From contig JBFFIE010000001.1 in assembly GCA_041556555.1 (NCBI GenBank), positions 1 to 64,000 on the forward strand: 64,000 nt of DNA, in the 5' to 3' direction. The notes under the pieces were generated by a model, which was not told the DNA's origin, made no database searches, and saw only the letters and a list, made by a program, of their open reading frames with translations. Both the position numbers and the translations under genes were made by a program. This stretch comes from SZUA-592 sp041556555 (GTDB lineage: Bacteria; Pseudomonadota; Gammaproteobacteria; Eutrophobiales; Eutrophobiaceae). This document shows, piece by piece, positions 27,229 through 36,544 of this stretch; position 1 is the stretch's first letter; each line of letters begins with the position of its first letter.

Positions 27229-27509
27229 GACAGTTTCCCTCGCAATGGATGTTCAGTACGCCAACCGGCTTCACCTCTTGAATCAACATAACAGACAAGA
27301 AAATCTGCGTTTGCGCGGCTATCAAGCAAACCAACAGAGAAAGTCGCATCCGCCATTGAATCAACGAAACACCAGATTCCATCATCATGAATGGCATCGC
27401 GTTTGTTTTCTACCTTGCAAACAAGCAGGTCGGCATCACCTCGTTTGTCTACTTCACGAATCATGTAATTCGCGTCAGCTCGTGATTCAACTATCTTGAC
27501 CAATGCCAT
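27225..27509 (-). CDS. Small tandem-repeat protein (DUF6150-like)
   Basis: A 94-residue protein built from repeated units of roughly 16 residues with the pattern V/L-D-S/K-R-x-x-A-D/G (for example VDKRGDADLLV, LDSRANADFLV, VDSRGEAGW). I believe it belongs to a small conserved family annotated DUF6150, function unknown. The start ATG at 27509 follows AGGGAG; an earlier TTG/ATG extension lacks a site. There is no signal peptide. It overlaps the ICMT-like gene downstream by four bases. Confidence 0.7.
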   Translation of the reverse strand: MALVKIVESRADANYMIREVDKRGDADLLVCKVENKRDAIHDDGIWCFVDSMADATFSVGLLDSRANADFLVCYVDSRGEAGWRTEHPLRGKLS

Positions 27510-27560
27510 CTTTTTCTCCCTGGAACTGAGTCTAGACATGCCCCCGTATTCTATCAAGCA

Positions 27561-28076
27561 TCAATAATGAATGAGTGAATGCACTTCGTATTTTGAGAGT
27601 TTTTCACGGCCTTTCAGGGAGTCCAGTTCGATAACGAAGGCACAGGCCATAACTCTGGCACCCAGCTGCTCTATCAGTTCACAACTGGCCGATGCTGTAC
27701 CACCTGTCGCTATCAGGTCATCAACCAGCAGAACCTTGTCATTTTGATTCAGCGCATCGGTGTGTATTTCCAGTTCAGCTGAGCCATATTCAAGGTCATA
27801 GGAAATGCTTTGTACATCATAGGGTAACTTTCCGGGCTTGCGCAGCGGCACAAACCCGAGACCAAGTTCCCATGCAGCGAGGCTTCCAAATATGAACCCC
27901 CTGGACTCCATGCCGGCAACTGCTGTGATATCATCTCCCATAAAAGGATGAATCAACTGGTGCACCGCAAGGCGGAGTATCGCCGGGTTTTTGACCAGGG
28001 GAGTGATGTCCTTGAACTGTATTCCCGGTGTTGGGAAATCTGGAATATTCCGTATGTGTGCTTCTATTCGGTGCAT
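27561..28076 (-). CDS. apt: Adenine phosphoribosyltransferase
   Basis: A 171-residue purine-salvage enzyme that joins adenine and PRPP to form AMP. The PRPP-binding loop VLLVDDLIATGGTA is intact, as are the N-terminal IPDFPTPGIQFKDITPL and the GMESRGFIFG segment. The ATG at 28076 is chosen because AGGAG lies nine bases upstream; a TTG 18 bases earlier overlaps that ribosome site. It is the first gene of a minus-strand run. Confidence 0.96.
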   Translation of the reverse strand: MHRIEAHIRNIPDFPTPGIQFKDITPLVKNPAILRLAVHQLIHPFMGDDITAVAGMESRGFIFGSLAAWELGLGFVPLRKPGKLPYDVQSISYDLEYGSAELEIHTDALNQNDKVLLVDDLIATGGTASASCELIEQLGARVMACAFVIELDSLKGREKLSKYEVHSLIHY

Positions 28077-28152
28077 GGAATTTTTCTCCTGCAAGTGATG
28101 TCATAAGATTTTAATAAATCCATAATAACGTGGAATCTATGAGGAGGGAAAA

Positions 28153-28557
28153 ATGTGTAGCTTACTAAACAAATATGGTCCCTTGTTGGGCAGGATACTG
28201 CTCTCCGTGATCTTCATTTATGCCGGTTGGCATAAAATCGGTGGCTTCGACAATACGGCACAATTCATGGCCAGTAAGGGATTGCCACTCACCGAGGTCC
28301 TGCTGGTTCTGACTATCATCATCGAGCTGGGTGGGGGCTTGCTGATACTGATCGGTTATCAGGCTCGCTGGGCGGCAATGGTAATATTTCTGTTCCTGAT
28401 ACCCGTTACGGTTATCTTTCATCCTTTCTGGAGTGATCCGGGTCAAATAAACAGCTTTCTCAAAAACCTCGCCATCATGGGCGGTATGTTGTACATCATG
28501 GTTCATGGTCCGGGTCCACTGAGCCTCGGTAAGGATCATTGTGGTAAATCAGCATAA
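28153..28557 (+). CDS. DoxX-family membrane protein
   Basis: A 134-residue protein with four membrane segments and the DoxX signature (RILLSVIFIYAGWHKIGG, then IIELGGGLLILIG). DoxX-like proteins are small quinol-oxidase-related or redox-associated membrane proteins of mostly unknown role. A very strong ribosome site (GAGGAGGG) stands six bases before the ATG, suggesting high translation. It is divergent from apt. Confidence 0.85.
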   Translation: MCSLLNKYGPLLGRILLSVIFIYAGWHKIGGFDNTAQFMASKGLPLTEVLLVLTIIIELGGGLLILIGYQARWAAMVIFLFLIPVTVIFHPFWSDPGQINSFLKNLAIMGGMLYIMVHGPGPLSLGKDHCGKSA

Positions 28558-28584
28558 TCGAAATAGCATGATGCGGACGGGTTG

Positions 28585-29253
28585 ATGAGGGAATTTTCAA
28601 CGATATATGAAGAAGCGGTATTCAGGCAGGGAAGTGAAAGCAATCTGAAAGCCAGACTACCGAAGCCAGTCACGCCGAACCAGCTCAGGAAGAAAGGTGA
28701 CGACTGGTTTCTATCCTTAATGTCCCGCAGGATATTTCGCGCGGGACTCAAGCACAGCATGGTGGATGGTAAATGGCCAGCTTTTGAGGACGTATTCCAC
28801 GGCTTTGATGTTGACCGGGTAAGTCAATTGAGTGATGAAGAACTGGAGAAGTTAATGACTGATCGCCGGATCATCCGGCATTGGGGAAAGATCCGTGCTG
28901 TCCGGCATAACGCCCAGGCGATAGCCGGGCTGCACCAGGAAGGTAAATCCATGGGCAGTTACCTGGCAGATTGGCCGACGAATCGTATCGTTATGCTATG
29001 GCAGGATCTCAAGAGCAGATTTTTCCAGCTTGGTGGTAATTCCGGGCCTTATTTTCTGAGGATGGCAGGCAAGGACACCTTTCTGATGACTGACTCTGTG
29101 AAACGTGCCTTGCTGAAATGGGGTGCAGTACAATCCATCTCATCGGGTAAAAAGGCGCTGCTGCATATCCAGGGTGTCCTAAATCAGTGGAGTGATGAAT
29201 CAGGGCGGCCATTGTGCCAGGTCAGCATGATACTCGCCCTGTCTGTGGATTGA
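28585..29253 (+). CDS. DNA-3-methyladenine glycosylase I-like protein (divergent Tag)
   Basis: A 222-residue protein whose central part resembles Tag: FRAGLKHSMVDGKWPAFEDV, a FHGFD segment and DRRIIRHWGKIRAVRHNAQ align in pattern with the E. coli enzyme (QAGLSW..., FHQFD, AGIIRHRGKI...NA). The zinc ligands of classical Tag and its base-contacting Glu are not evident, so substrate range may differ. It ends four bases before the endonuclease V start, pointing to a small base-damage repair operon. ATG 28585 is preferred over TTG 28582. Confidence 0.65.
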   Translation: MREFSTIYEEAVFRQGSESNLKARLPKPVTPNQLRKKGDDWFLSLMSRRIFRAGLKHSMVDGKWPAFEDVFHGFDVDRVSQLSDEELEKLMTDRRIIRHWGKIRAVRHNAQAIAGLHQEGKSMGSYLADWPTNRIVMLWQDLKSRFFQLGGNSGPYFLRMAGKDTFLMTDSVKRALLKWGAVQSISSGKKALLHIQGVLNQWSDESGRPLCQVSMILALSVD

Positions 29254-29257
29254 CCTG

Positions 29258-29944
29258 GTGTTCGCGTTGTTAGCGAAAGGACATGACTGGGACCTGACCC
29301 CGGCTCAGGCCATCGACTTACAAAACCGGCTTCGTCAGCAGGTTATTGCCCGGGATGATTTTGGTAAAATTCGGCACGTGGCCGGGGTCGATGTTGGCTT
29401 TGAGGACGACGGTAGCATTACCCGGGCTGCCGTGGTTATTCTGGATTACCGCAGGCTGGAATTGCTGGACGTCGTTATTGCCAGAGAAGAGACCCGGTTT
29501 CCCTACATCCCCGGATTATTATCTTTCCGGGAACTACCGGCGGTCCTGGCGGCCGTGAAAAAGCTTAAACAAAAACCGGATATCTACCTGTGCGATGGCC
29601 AGGGCTACGCTCACCCCAGGCGTTTTGGTATCGCCTGTCATCTCGGGGTTCTGACGAATACGCCCGCTATCGGTGTGGGCAAGACACGATTACTGGGTAA
29701 ATATCGAATTCCAGCCGATCGGAAAGGTGACTGGCAACCTCTGATACATGAACAGGAAACGATTGGCGCTGTCCTGCGTACCCGAATTCATGTCAAACCG
29801 ATCTTTGTATCAATCGGACACCGAATCTGCCTAGCAAGCGCTGTCGCCACAGTGATGAAATGTGTTACCCGTTACAAGCTGCCGGAGACTACCCGGCTGG
29901 CACATCACTATGCCTCCAGAGAAAAAGAGTTTCAAAGTGGATAA
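29258..29944 (+). CDS. nfi: Endonuclease V (deoxyinosine 3'-endonuclease)
   Basis: A 228-residue enzyme that cuts one phosphodiester 3' to deaminated adenine (inosine) in DNA. Metal ligands appear as Asp45 (VAGVDVGF), Glu92 (SFRELPAV) and Asp113 (YLCDGQGYAHPRRFG), all in the expected motifs, and GIACHLGV plus the FVSIGHRI end complete the family pattern. The start is GTG, four bases after the Tag-like gene, so translation is probably coupled. Confidence 0.94.
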   Translation: MFALLAKGHDWDLTPAQAIDLQNRLRQQVIARDDFGKIRHVAGVDVGFEDDGSITRAAVVILDYRRLELLDVVIAREETRFPYIPGLLSFRELPAVLAAVKKLKQKPDIYLCDGQGYAHPRRFGIACHLGVLTNTPAIGVGKTRLLGKYRIPADRKGDWQPLIHEQETIGAVLRTRIHVKPIFVSIGHRICLASAVATVMKCVTRYKLPETTRLAHHYASREKEFQSG

Positions 29945-29968
29945 CAAAAGACTGTCAGGAGAAACTTG

Positions 29969-30436
29969 ATGCATAATTACTTGCTTGGATTAATACTGGT
30001 CATGATATCTATAGCGGGATTTGCCGCCGATAAAGAAACAGCTATATACAAGGCGAGCACCGTTAAACCAATGGAAGAAACCTATACCGAGCTCTATCAG
30101 GCACTGGAACGCTCAAGATTTTATGTCATTTTTGAAGCGAATATAGGCAAGAACCTTGCTCGTAACAAGGACAAGTGGGGTGAGGACTACAATCGCAATG
30201 CCTTTGAAGCAGTAAAAAGCATGATCATTTGTAATCCATACTTTGCCAACCAGCTGCTGAATCTTGATCCGGATCTGATGGCCCTGTGTCCAATGTCAGT
30301 CACTCTGTTACACAAGCAAGGAACGACTACCATATTATTTGAAAAACTGATTCAAGTTTCCCCGGCTAGCCCGGCGAAAGATGTGTTATGGGAAGTTGAG
30401 ACGACGGTGATCACTGCAATTGAAAGCGTGCTTTGA
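29969..30436 (+). CDS. DUF302-family periplasmic protein
   Basis: A 155-residue protein with a signal peptide (about residues 1-20, ending FAADKE) and a DUF302-type fold: FEANIGKNLARN, AVKSMIICNPYFANQLLNLDP and MSVTLLHKQG fit that family. DUF302 proteins are small, often periplasmic, with unknown function. ATG 29969 follows AGGAG; an adjacent TTG is three bases earlier. It follows nfi on the same strand. Confidence 0.72.
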   Translation: MHNYLLGLILVMISIAGFAADKETAIYKASTVKPMEETYTELYQALERSRFYVIFEANIGKNLARNKDKWGEDYNRNAFEAVKSMIICNPYFANQLLNLDPDLMALCPMSVTLLHKQGTTTILFEKLIQVSPASPAKDVLWEVETTVITAIESVL

Positions 30437-30453
30437 TATGGTTGCCCGGAATT

Positions 30454-32655
30454 TTAATGTCTGACAAAGCGGGACAGTTTGTCGATGACACTGCCCTTGT
30501 CATCTTCAATCGCAATATCCAGAATCGTCCGGTAATCAGTTTTTCCAGTTCCGAGTACCGGCAACTTGTCAATGATAATGACTTTTTTGGGGATATATAA
30601 TTCACCAATGCCCAGCTGATGCGCGGTTTCCTGAATTGACCTACGTGTGGCAGATGGGTTATCCGTCATCAACACGATCTTTTCGCCTTTTTTCTCGTCT
30701 GGAAGATTAACAGCCGCATGGTTAAATTTTGGCCAGGTCTTTAGTGCAAGTTCCTCAACAGCCGTCAATGAGATCATTTCGCCACCGATCTTGGCGAAGC
30801 GCTTGGCCCGGCCCAGAATCGTAATAAAGCCTTCTTCATCAATATCCACGATGTCACCGGTATCATACCAGCCTCGACCTTTTTCACTTTTCGGTTCTTT
30901 CAGTTTATCACTTCCATGAATCAGGTAACCCAGCATGATATTGGGCCCCCTTACCAGCAGCTTGCCACCTTTCTCAATTCCTTCAACTGGCTGGATATGG
31001 CATTCCATATCGGTCAGCAATCGACCCACAGTATGTTTCCGGTTCATCATTGGTGTATTGACTGAAATTACCGGACTGGCTTCAGTTACCCCGTAACCTT
31101 GCAGAACGCGAATGCCGAATTTTTCCTGCCATATTTCTATTGTGTCTTCTTTCAGTTTTTCAGCACCGGCCACTACATAGCGCAAAGAATTGAAATCAAA
31201 TGGATGCGCATGTTTGGCGTAACCCTTGAAAAAGGTATTGGTGCCGAAGAAAATCGTTACTCCGAGTTCGTAAACGAGTTCCGGTATCACACGGTAATGC
31301 AACGGAGTGGGATAGAAAAATATATTGCTGCCGCCGAATAATGGCATCAGGGCACCTGCATTCAGACCAAATGAATGGAATAACGGCAAACAGGAAAACA
31401 GGATATCAGCAGGATTGAAATCAATATGACAACTGACCTGGGCATAATTGGACAGGAGATTGCTGTGTGACAGGACAACGCCTTTGGGTGCACCTTCCGA
31501 TCCGGATGTAAACAGTATAACCGCCGGCTGGTCCGGATTGATGAGGCCAGCATATTGTTGATGAAAATGTCTTGCCCGCAGGGCATGGTAAAATCCGGTT
31601 ATCTTGGATATCAGGTTGATTTTTTCTTTCAGATCTTCGAGATATATCACTTCAAGCTTTTCTTCAAGAGATGATGCGTGTGATTCAAGCCCGGCATTCT
31701 CTATAAATTTTTTTGATGTTATCACTTGCCTTATATTGGCGGTTTCACAGGCCTGGAGCATGGCCATGGCGCCGACTGTATAATTCAACATGGCCGGAAT
31801 ACGACCGGTATATTGCATGGCCATGAAGACAATAACCGTGTTCGACACGTTTGGCAGTAACAGACCGATATGTTCATCCTTCTCTGTGATTCTCCTGAAA
31901 TAATCACCCAGCACTACGGCACGGGTAATGATTTGTTTATAGGTGAGTTCCTGCTGATTGATGTCGTTGATGATTTTCCTGTGTTTACCATATCGATCCG
32001 CGGCATGAAGCAGGGCATCGAATATCGATGTGCGGTAATTGAACGAGGAATAAATCAGTTTATACATCAGGTCCTGTAACTGCAGGGAGACAATCCTTCG
32101 TCTCTCTGATCCCTGCATATTGGATGGTGCCGAGATTTTCTCCGGGGGCAGTACAGTCAGCTTTATCTTGGGGAAACGCCTGATGGTGCCACGGCCTTTC
32201 ATATAAGAAAAGGGACTGAACTGCGGTCCATCTATTGCAATGGGTAAAACAGAGGCCTTTGTTTTATCAGCAACCAGGGCGGGCCCTTCATAGATTTTCA
32301 TCAATGCCCCGGTAATTGTTATGCGGCCTTCAGGGAAAATCACTGCCTTACGGTCTTCCTTGATATATTTGATCATCGATTTTACCGATAGCGGATTGGT
32401 CGGATCCATGATAAACAGGTCAACAAATTTCAGAAAGAACCTGAATTGTTTTTTTCTAGCTATCTGGGTATTGATGGCAAACGTTGGTGTCTCCGGCAAC
32501 CAGACATAGAGCAATAGACCGTCAAGTAGTGATGTGTGGTTAGCTACGATCAGGACCCGGTTACCTGCAAGGAAGTAGTTTTCCATGCCGCTGACTTCAA
32601 CCCGGTAGAGTATCTTAAGTAGTCCGCGTACCAGAAATTTCGCCAGCTTGATCAT
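30454..32655 (-). CDS. aas: Bifunctional acyl-ACP synthetase / 2-acylglycerophosphoethanolamine acyltransferase
   Basis: A 733-residue fusion like E. coli Aas (719). The N-terminal PlsC-type acyltransferase domain (about 10-200) has NHTSLLDG (NHxxxxD) and FPEGRIT. The C-terminal AMP-binding domain (from about 225) shows LFTSGSEGAPKGVVLSHSN, GYGVTEASPVIS and GWYDTGDIVDID with the A10 lysine near GTGKTDYR. It reacylates lysophosphatidylethanolamine at the inner membrane. It is monocistronic and convergent with the DUF302 gene. Confidence 0.93.
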   Translation of the reverse strand: MIKLAKFLVRGLLKILYRVEVSGMENYFLAGNRVLIVANHTSLLDGLLLYVWLPETPTFAINTQIARKKQFRFFLKFVDLFIMDPTNPLSVKSMIKYIKEDRKAVIFPEGRITITGALMKIYEGPALVADKTKASVLPIAIDGPQFSPFSYMKGRGTIRRFPKIKLTVLPPEKISAPSNMQGSERRRIVSLQLQDLMYKLIYSSFNYRTSIFDALLHAADRYGKHRKIINDINQQELTYKQIITRAVVLGDYFRRITEKDEHIGLLLPNVSNTVIVFMAMQYTGRIPAMLNYTVGAMAMLQACETANIRQVITSKKFIENAGLESHASSLEEKLEVIYLEDLKEKINLISKITGFYHALRARHFHQQYAGLINPDQPAVILFTSGSEGAPKGVVLSHSNLLSNYAQVSCHIDFNPADILFSCLPLFHSFGLNAGALMPLFGGSNIFFYPTPLHYRVIPELVYELGVTIFFGTNTFFKGYAKHAHPFDFNSLRYVVAGAEKLKEDTIEIWQEKFGIRVLQGYGVTEASPVISVNTPMMNRKHTVGRLLTDMECHIQPVEGIEKGGKLLVRGPNIMLGYLIHGSDKLKEPKSEKGRGWYDTGDIVDIDEEGFITILGRAKRFAKIGGEMISLTAVEELALKTWPKFNHAAVNLPDEKKGEKIVLMTDNPSATRRSIQETAHQLGIGELYIPKKVIIIDKLPVLGTGKTDYRTILDIAIEDDKGSVIDKLSRFVRH

Positions 32656-32763
32656 AGGTCAGGCTTTTATTGGGGATAAAGATTAAAGGAAGTCATTACT
32701 TTCAATTTTCAGACACCAGTTTGGATCTCCTGGTGCTGCGACGGCATGCGATTGTATTATTGT

Positions 32764-34413
32764 TCAGGCGTCCGTCGGCGCCTGTCCGATATAAATATCC
32801 AGGTTTTGTCCCGGCTTCAGTAATGTCTTTTTCTTCAGGCTGTTCCATTTTTGCAGTTCGTTGACTGTGACTCCGTGCCGTCTTGCGATTAACCAGAGTG
32901 AATCACCTGATTTCACAGTATAGTTGATCCGCCTAGACTCCCCATCGAAACTGGTTTTTTGAGTTGAGACCGGAATGACCTTGGCATAATCCTTGTCCTT
33001 ACTCCAGACCACCAGTTCACCTCCAGGCCGGAGGATGGTGCGTGGTTGTATGCCATTCCAGGCACACAATTGATTGACTGTGACACCATAGTCCCTGCTG
33101 ATGTCCCACAAGGTATCACCTTTCCTGATGGTATAAACCAGTCGTTTACCGTCACCAGTCCGTTTCAGGCCATTATACATACGCGCATCCTGACTGAGAG
33201 AATATTTTTCGAACGGTTGCTTGGATGTGGGTATCATCAGTTTTTGCCCGACGCGAATCATGTTGCCACGTAGTTTATTGATCTTTTTCAGGCTCTTGAG
33301 ATCAGTACGGTACTGGTAGGCTATTCGTCCCAGGGTATCACCTTGTTTCACCTCGTAGAGATCCCACTTGACGCGCTCTCCATCCGGCAAAGCAGCCAGT
33401 TTCTGTTTGAACTCTCCGGCCTTGTCCAGAGGTATCAACAAATGATGGGGCCCGTTGGGATCGGTTGCCCACTTGTTGATGCCTGGATTAAGCGTATAAA
33501 TTTCTTCCATTGTCATGCCGGTCAATTCCGATACGGTAGCAAGGTCAATCTGGCCACCGGCATCTATGATTTCAAAGAAGGGTTCGTCGGGAATACGGTT
33601 CAGGGTGACCCGGTATTTATCCGGGTCTGAGACAATTTCTGCAATAGCAATCAGGCTTGGTACATAACCCCGGGTTTCGCGTGGCAGTTTGAGCGACCAG
33701 AAGTCAGTGGGTTTGCCTTTCTTCTGGTTTCTGCGAATAGCACGTTGAACATTTCGTTCACCGGTATTGTAAGAGGCAAGCGCCAGCAACCAGTTACCGT
33801 CAAAATCCTTGTGTAATTTTTCCAGATATTTTAATGCCGCATGTGTCGCGGAAATGATGTCGCGTCGGCCGTCGTACCACCAGTTTTGTTTAAGGCCATA
33901 ATGACGCCCGGTACTTGGAATAAATTGCCAGATACCGGAAGCGTGGCTACGTGAATAGGCAAATGGTTGATAAGCGCTTTCCACGATGGGCAACAAGGCA
34001 AGATCCAGTGGCATGTTGCGCTTTTCCAGTTCTTCAACAATATGGTAGAGATAAGGCGTGGCACGTTCAGTAATGCGGTCAAGGTATTCCTGGTTATTGG
34101 CATAAAATTCAATACGGCTGCTTACGGTTCTGCGGGAGATGTCTCTGGGAATAGTCAGACCGTCGGCAATTCGTTGCCACAGATGGGCCGGTGTTTCCGG
34201 TAGTTCGACAAGGATTTTGTCGACAGTCTCCGTCTCTCTTTCATATTCAATATTACTGTCGGCTGTCAGCTGACCGGCACGAATCAGGATATTGGCAGTC
34301 TCCGATTGTTCCGCGGCAACGGTCGCATTGTCGGGAGTTTGACGAAAAACAGTAGTTTCGCAGGCAGATAAAAACAGCACAGAGATCAGTATTACCAGAT
34401 GCATCTTGCCCAT
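32764..34413 (-). CDS. mltD: Membrane-bound lytic murein transglycosylase D
   Basis: A 549-residue lipoprotein that cleaves peptidoglycan to 1,6-anhydro products. The signal peptide ends in LSAC with Cys18 lipidated. The SLT domain has catalytic Glu145 (LLPIVESAYQP), the SGIWQFIPSTGRHYGL motif and ALASYNTGERNV. Three C-terminal LysM repeats follow (starting KQGDTLGRIA, RKGDTLWDIS and KSGDSLWLIA). It is divergent from yafS, as in E. coli, where gloB lies between them; gloB is absent here. Confidence 0.96.
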   Translation of the reverse strand: MGKMHLVILISVLFLSACETTVFRQTPDNATVAAEQSETANILIRAGQLTADSNIEYERETETVDKILVELPETPAHLWQRIADGLTIPRDISRRTVSSRIEFYANNQEYLDRITERATPYLYHIVEELEKRNMPLDLALLPIVESAYQPFAYSRSHASGIWQFIPSTGRHYGLKQNWWYDGRRDIISATHAALKYLEKLHKDFDGNWLLALASYNTGERNVQRAIRRNQKKGKPTDFWSLKLPRETRGYVPSLIAIAEIVSDPDKYRVTLNRIPDEPFFEIIDAGGQIDLATVSELTGMTMEEIYTLNPGINKWATDPNGPHHLLIPLDKAGEFKQKLAALPDGERVKWDLYEVKQGDTLGRIAYQYRTDLKSLKKINKLRGNMIRVGQKLMIPTSKQPFEKYSLSQDARMYNGLKRTGDGKRLVYTIRKGDTLWDISRDYGVTVNQLCAWNGIQPRTILRPGGELVVWSKDKDYAKVIPVSTQKTSFDGESRRINYTVKSGDSLWLIARRHGVTVNELQKWNSLKKKTLLKPGQNLDIYIGQAPTDA

Positions 34414-34549
34414 AATTAGAGTTATCCAGTTGAAGTGTTAAGGATTTTCAGGTTTATTATTTTCTCTATTCAGCATATTAACTTGAAAGGTACCTAGATA
34501 CCAGCTAGATCCAGTTGATATTAAAGCAGTTCTCCGGTCTAATTTTTAT

Positions 34550-35335
34550 ATGAGCGTGGCAGAAACGGGCAGTCATTCACACTATCTGGGGGATCCCGTG
34601 AACTGGTTTGAATCAGAACCGGGCCAGAGCCTGCTGCAGGCTGAAAACCACCGGATTTCCAGCATTCTCCCGGACCTGTTCGGCTACCATATCCTCCAGT
34701 TATCAACCTGGACCCCATCCAATTTAATGTCTGCCAGTCGTATCCGGCACAAGATCCTTGCCCGACGGCCGCCTGACCAGTTTACGGGAAAAAATCCTGA
34801 TCTGGTTTGTCATAATTCAGCCTTGCCCATCGACGGCGACTGCATAGATGTTGTCCTGCTTAATCACGTGCTTGAATTTGAGAAGAACCCCCATCAGGTT
34901 CTGCGTGAAGTCGAGCGTGTGCTCATCGGTGAGGGACATGTGGTCATCCTGGGATTCAACCCCTGGAGTTTCTGGGGTCTCTGGCGGGTGATGTTGGCAT
35001 GGAAGGATCGATTTCCCTGGCTTGGTCATTATTTCAGCCAATCCCGGGTGAAGGACTGGCTGACGTTACTTGATTTTGAAATCGTCAAAAGTGAGAAGTT
35101 CTTTTTCAGACCACCGATAAGAAATAGTAGACTGATTACCCGATTAAATTTTCTTGAACCGATTGGCAGATATTGCTGGCCATTCTGGGGAGGAGTATTT
35201 CTTATAGTTGCAAAAAAACGCATAAGCTCCATGACGCCGATAAAGCTCCAGTGGCAGAGCCGCCGGCGAATGATTGCATCAGGAGTCATTGAACCCAATG
35301 CACGCATGACTCCTGTTAAAGTTAAAGATGAATAG
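34550..35335 (+). CDS. yafS: SAM-dependent methyltransferase, YafS-like
   Basis: A 261-residue class I methyltransferase of the Methyltransf_11 type. The acidic post-motif-I region (IDVVLLNHVLEFEKNPHQVL) and the GEGHVVILGFNPWS segment fit. Position between mltD and rnhA matches E. coli yafS, whose substrate is not established. No clear ribosome site precedes the ATG. Its end overlaps rnhA by eight bases. Confidence 0.85.
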   Translation: MSVAETGSHSHYLGDPVNWFESEPGQSLLQAENHRISSILPDLFGYHILQLSTWTPSNLMSASRIRHKILARRPPDQFTGKNPDLVCHNSALPIDGDCIDVVLLNHVLEFEKNPHQVLREVERVLIGEGHVVILGFNPWSFWGLWRVMLAWKDRFPWLGHYFSQSRVKDWLTLLDFEIVKSEKFFFRPPIRNSRLITRLNFLEPIGRYCWPFWGGVFLIVAKKRISSMTPIKLQWQSRRRMIASGVIEPNARMTPVKVKDE

Positions 35336-35774
35336 CGAGATAGTCAGGATATTCACAGATGGGGCCTGCCGTGGCAATCCCGGGCCGGGTGGCTGGGGTG
35401 TGTTGATGCGTTTCAGGGGTAGGGAAAAGGAAATGTCCGGTGCCGAGCATGAAACTACAAATAACCGCATGGAGCTCACAGCAGCCATAATGGCACTTGA
35501 AGCACTCAAGAAGCCCTGTCATGTGATCCTGACAACAGATTCACAATATGTAATGAATGGCATTACCCAGTGGCTTGAGGGTTGGAAACTAAAAGGCTGG
35601 AAGACAGCGAACAGAAAGCAGGTCAAGAATATTGACCTGTGGCAACGGCTGGACGCTGTAAGAAACAAACATGAGATCGATTGGGAATGGGTCAGAGGTC
35701 ACAGTGGCCATCCCGAAAACGAACGCGCCGATGAACTCGCAAACCTTGCAATCGATAAACTGTTAATAAATTGA
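35328..35774 (+). CDS. rnhA: Ribonuclease HI
   Basis: A 148-residue enzyme that degrades the RNA strand of RNA-DNA hybrids. Active-site acids are Asp11, Glu49, Asp71 and Asp135, with the conserved His125 (WVRGHSGHPENERADELA). The basic handle GWKLKGWKTANRKQVKN characteristic of gammaproteobacterial RNase HI is present. It overlaps yafS and is followed by dnaQ after 13 bases. Confidence 0.97.
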   Translation: MNSEIVRIFTDGACRGNPGPGGWGVLMRFRGREKEMSGAEHETTNNRMELTAAIMALEALKKPCHVILTTDSQYVMNGITQWLEGWKLKGWKTANRKQVKNIDLWQRLDAVRNKHEIDWEWVRGHSGHPENERADELANLAIDKLLIN

Positions 35775-35787
35775 ATTGGAACTAAAC

Positions 35788-36510
35788 ATGCGCCAGATCG
35801 TACTTGATACTGAAACTACAGGCCTTGAAGTCAAGCAGAATCACCGGGTGATTGAGATTGGTTGTGTCGAACTTCAGAACAGGAAAAAGACCCGGCGAGT
35901 CTTTCATCAATACCTTAACCCGGAGCGTGAAATAGATGATGGTGCATTCGAAGTCCATGGCATCAGCAACGAGCAATTAAAAAACAAGCCACGGTTTATT
36001 GATGTGGCGGAGGAATTTATTGAATTTATCAAGGACTGCGAACTCATCATTCACAATGCACCGTTTGATGTCGGCTTTCTGGATAATGAATTGCAACTCG
36101 CTGGCAAGGAATGGGGTTCGCTGAATGATCACTGCAAGGTGGTTGATACACTGGTACTGGCCAGGGAAAAACACCCGGGACAAAAAAACAGCCTGGATGC
36201 ACTTTGCCAACGCTACTCGGTGGACAATTCGCAACGGGAGCAGCATGGTGCCCTGCTGGACGCACAGATTCTTGCCGATGTTTATCTCGCCATGACCGGT
36301 GGCCAGACGGCCTTGTCACTGGAAGATTCGGCTGGCGCGATCGGCGGGTCCAGAATCAGGCAGCTGGATCCGAACCGTCTCCGCCTGAAAGTGGCAGTTG
36401 TTACAGATAAAGAACGTTCGGCTCACCTGAAGCGGCTTCAGGCCATAGACAAAATAAGTAACGGGAACTGTTTGTGGAAAAAACTGGAGGAAGCATTGCC
36501 GGAGGAGTAA
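35788..36510 (+). CDS. dnaQ: DNA polymerase III epsilon subunit (3'-5' proofreading exonuclease)
   Basis: A 240-residue DEDD exonuclease. The ExoI motif is LDTETTGLE (Asp7, Glu9), ExoII lies in IIHNAPFDVGFLDNEL and ExoIII in EQHGALLDAQILADVY. The C-terminus (RLQAIDKIS...) binds the polymerase alpha subunit. Length is close to E. coli (243). ATG 35788 is chosen over TTG 35776, since the conserved start is MRQIVLDTETTGL. In E. coli, rnhA and dnaQ are divergent; here they are collinear. Confidence 0.96.
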   Translation: MRQIVLDTETTGLEVKQNHRVIEIGCVELQNRKKTRRVFHQYLNPEREIDDGAFEVHGISNEQLKNKPRFIDVAEEFIEFIKDCELIIHNAPFDVGFLDNELQLAGKEWGSLNDHCKVVDTLVLAREKHPGQKNSLDALCQRYSVDNSQREQHGALLDAQILADVYLAMTGGQTALSLEDSAGAIGGSRIRQLDPNRLRLKVAVVTDKERSAHLKRLQAIDKISNGNCLWKKLEEALPEE

Positions 36511-36544
36511 TCTTTGAACGGGCCACTCCCCCGGAAAGATCGAG

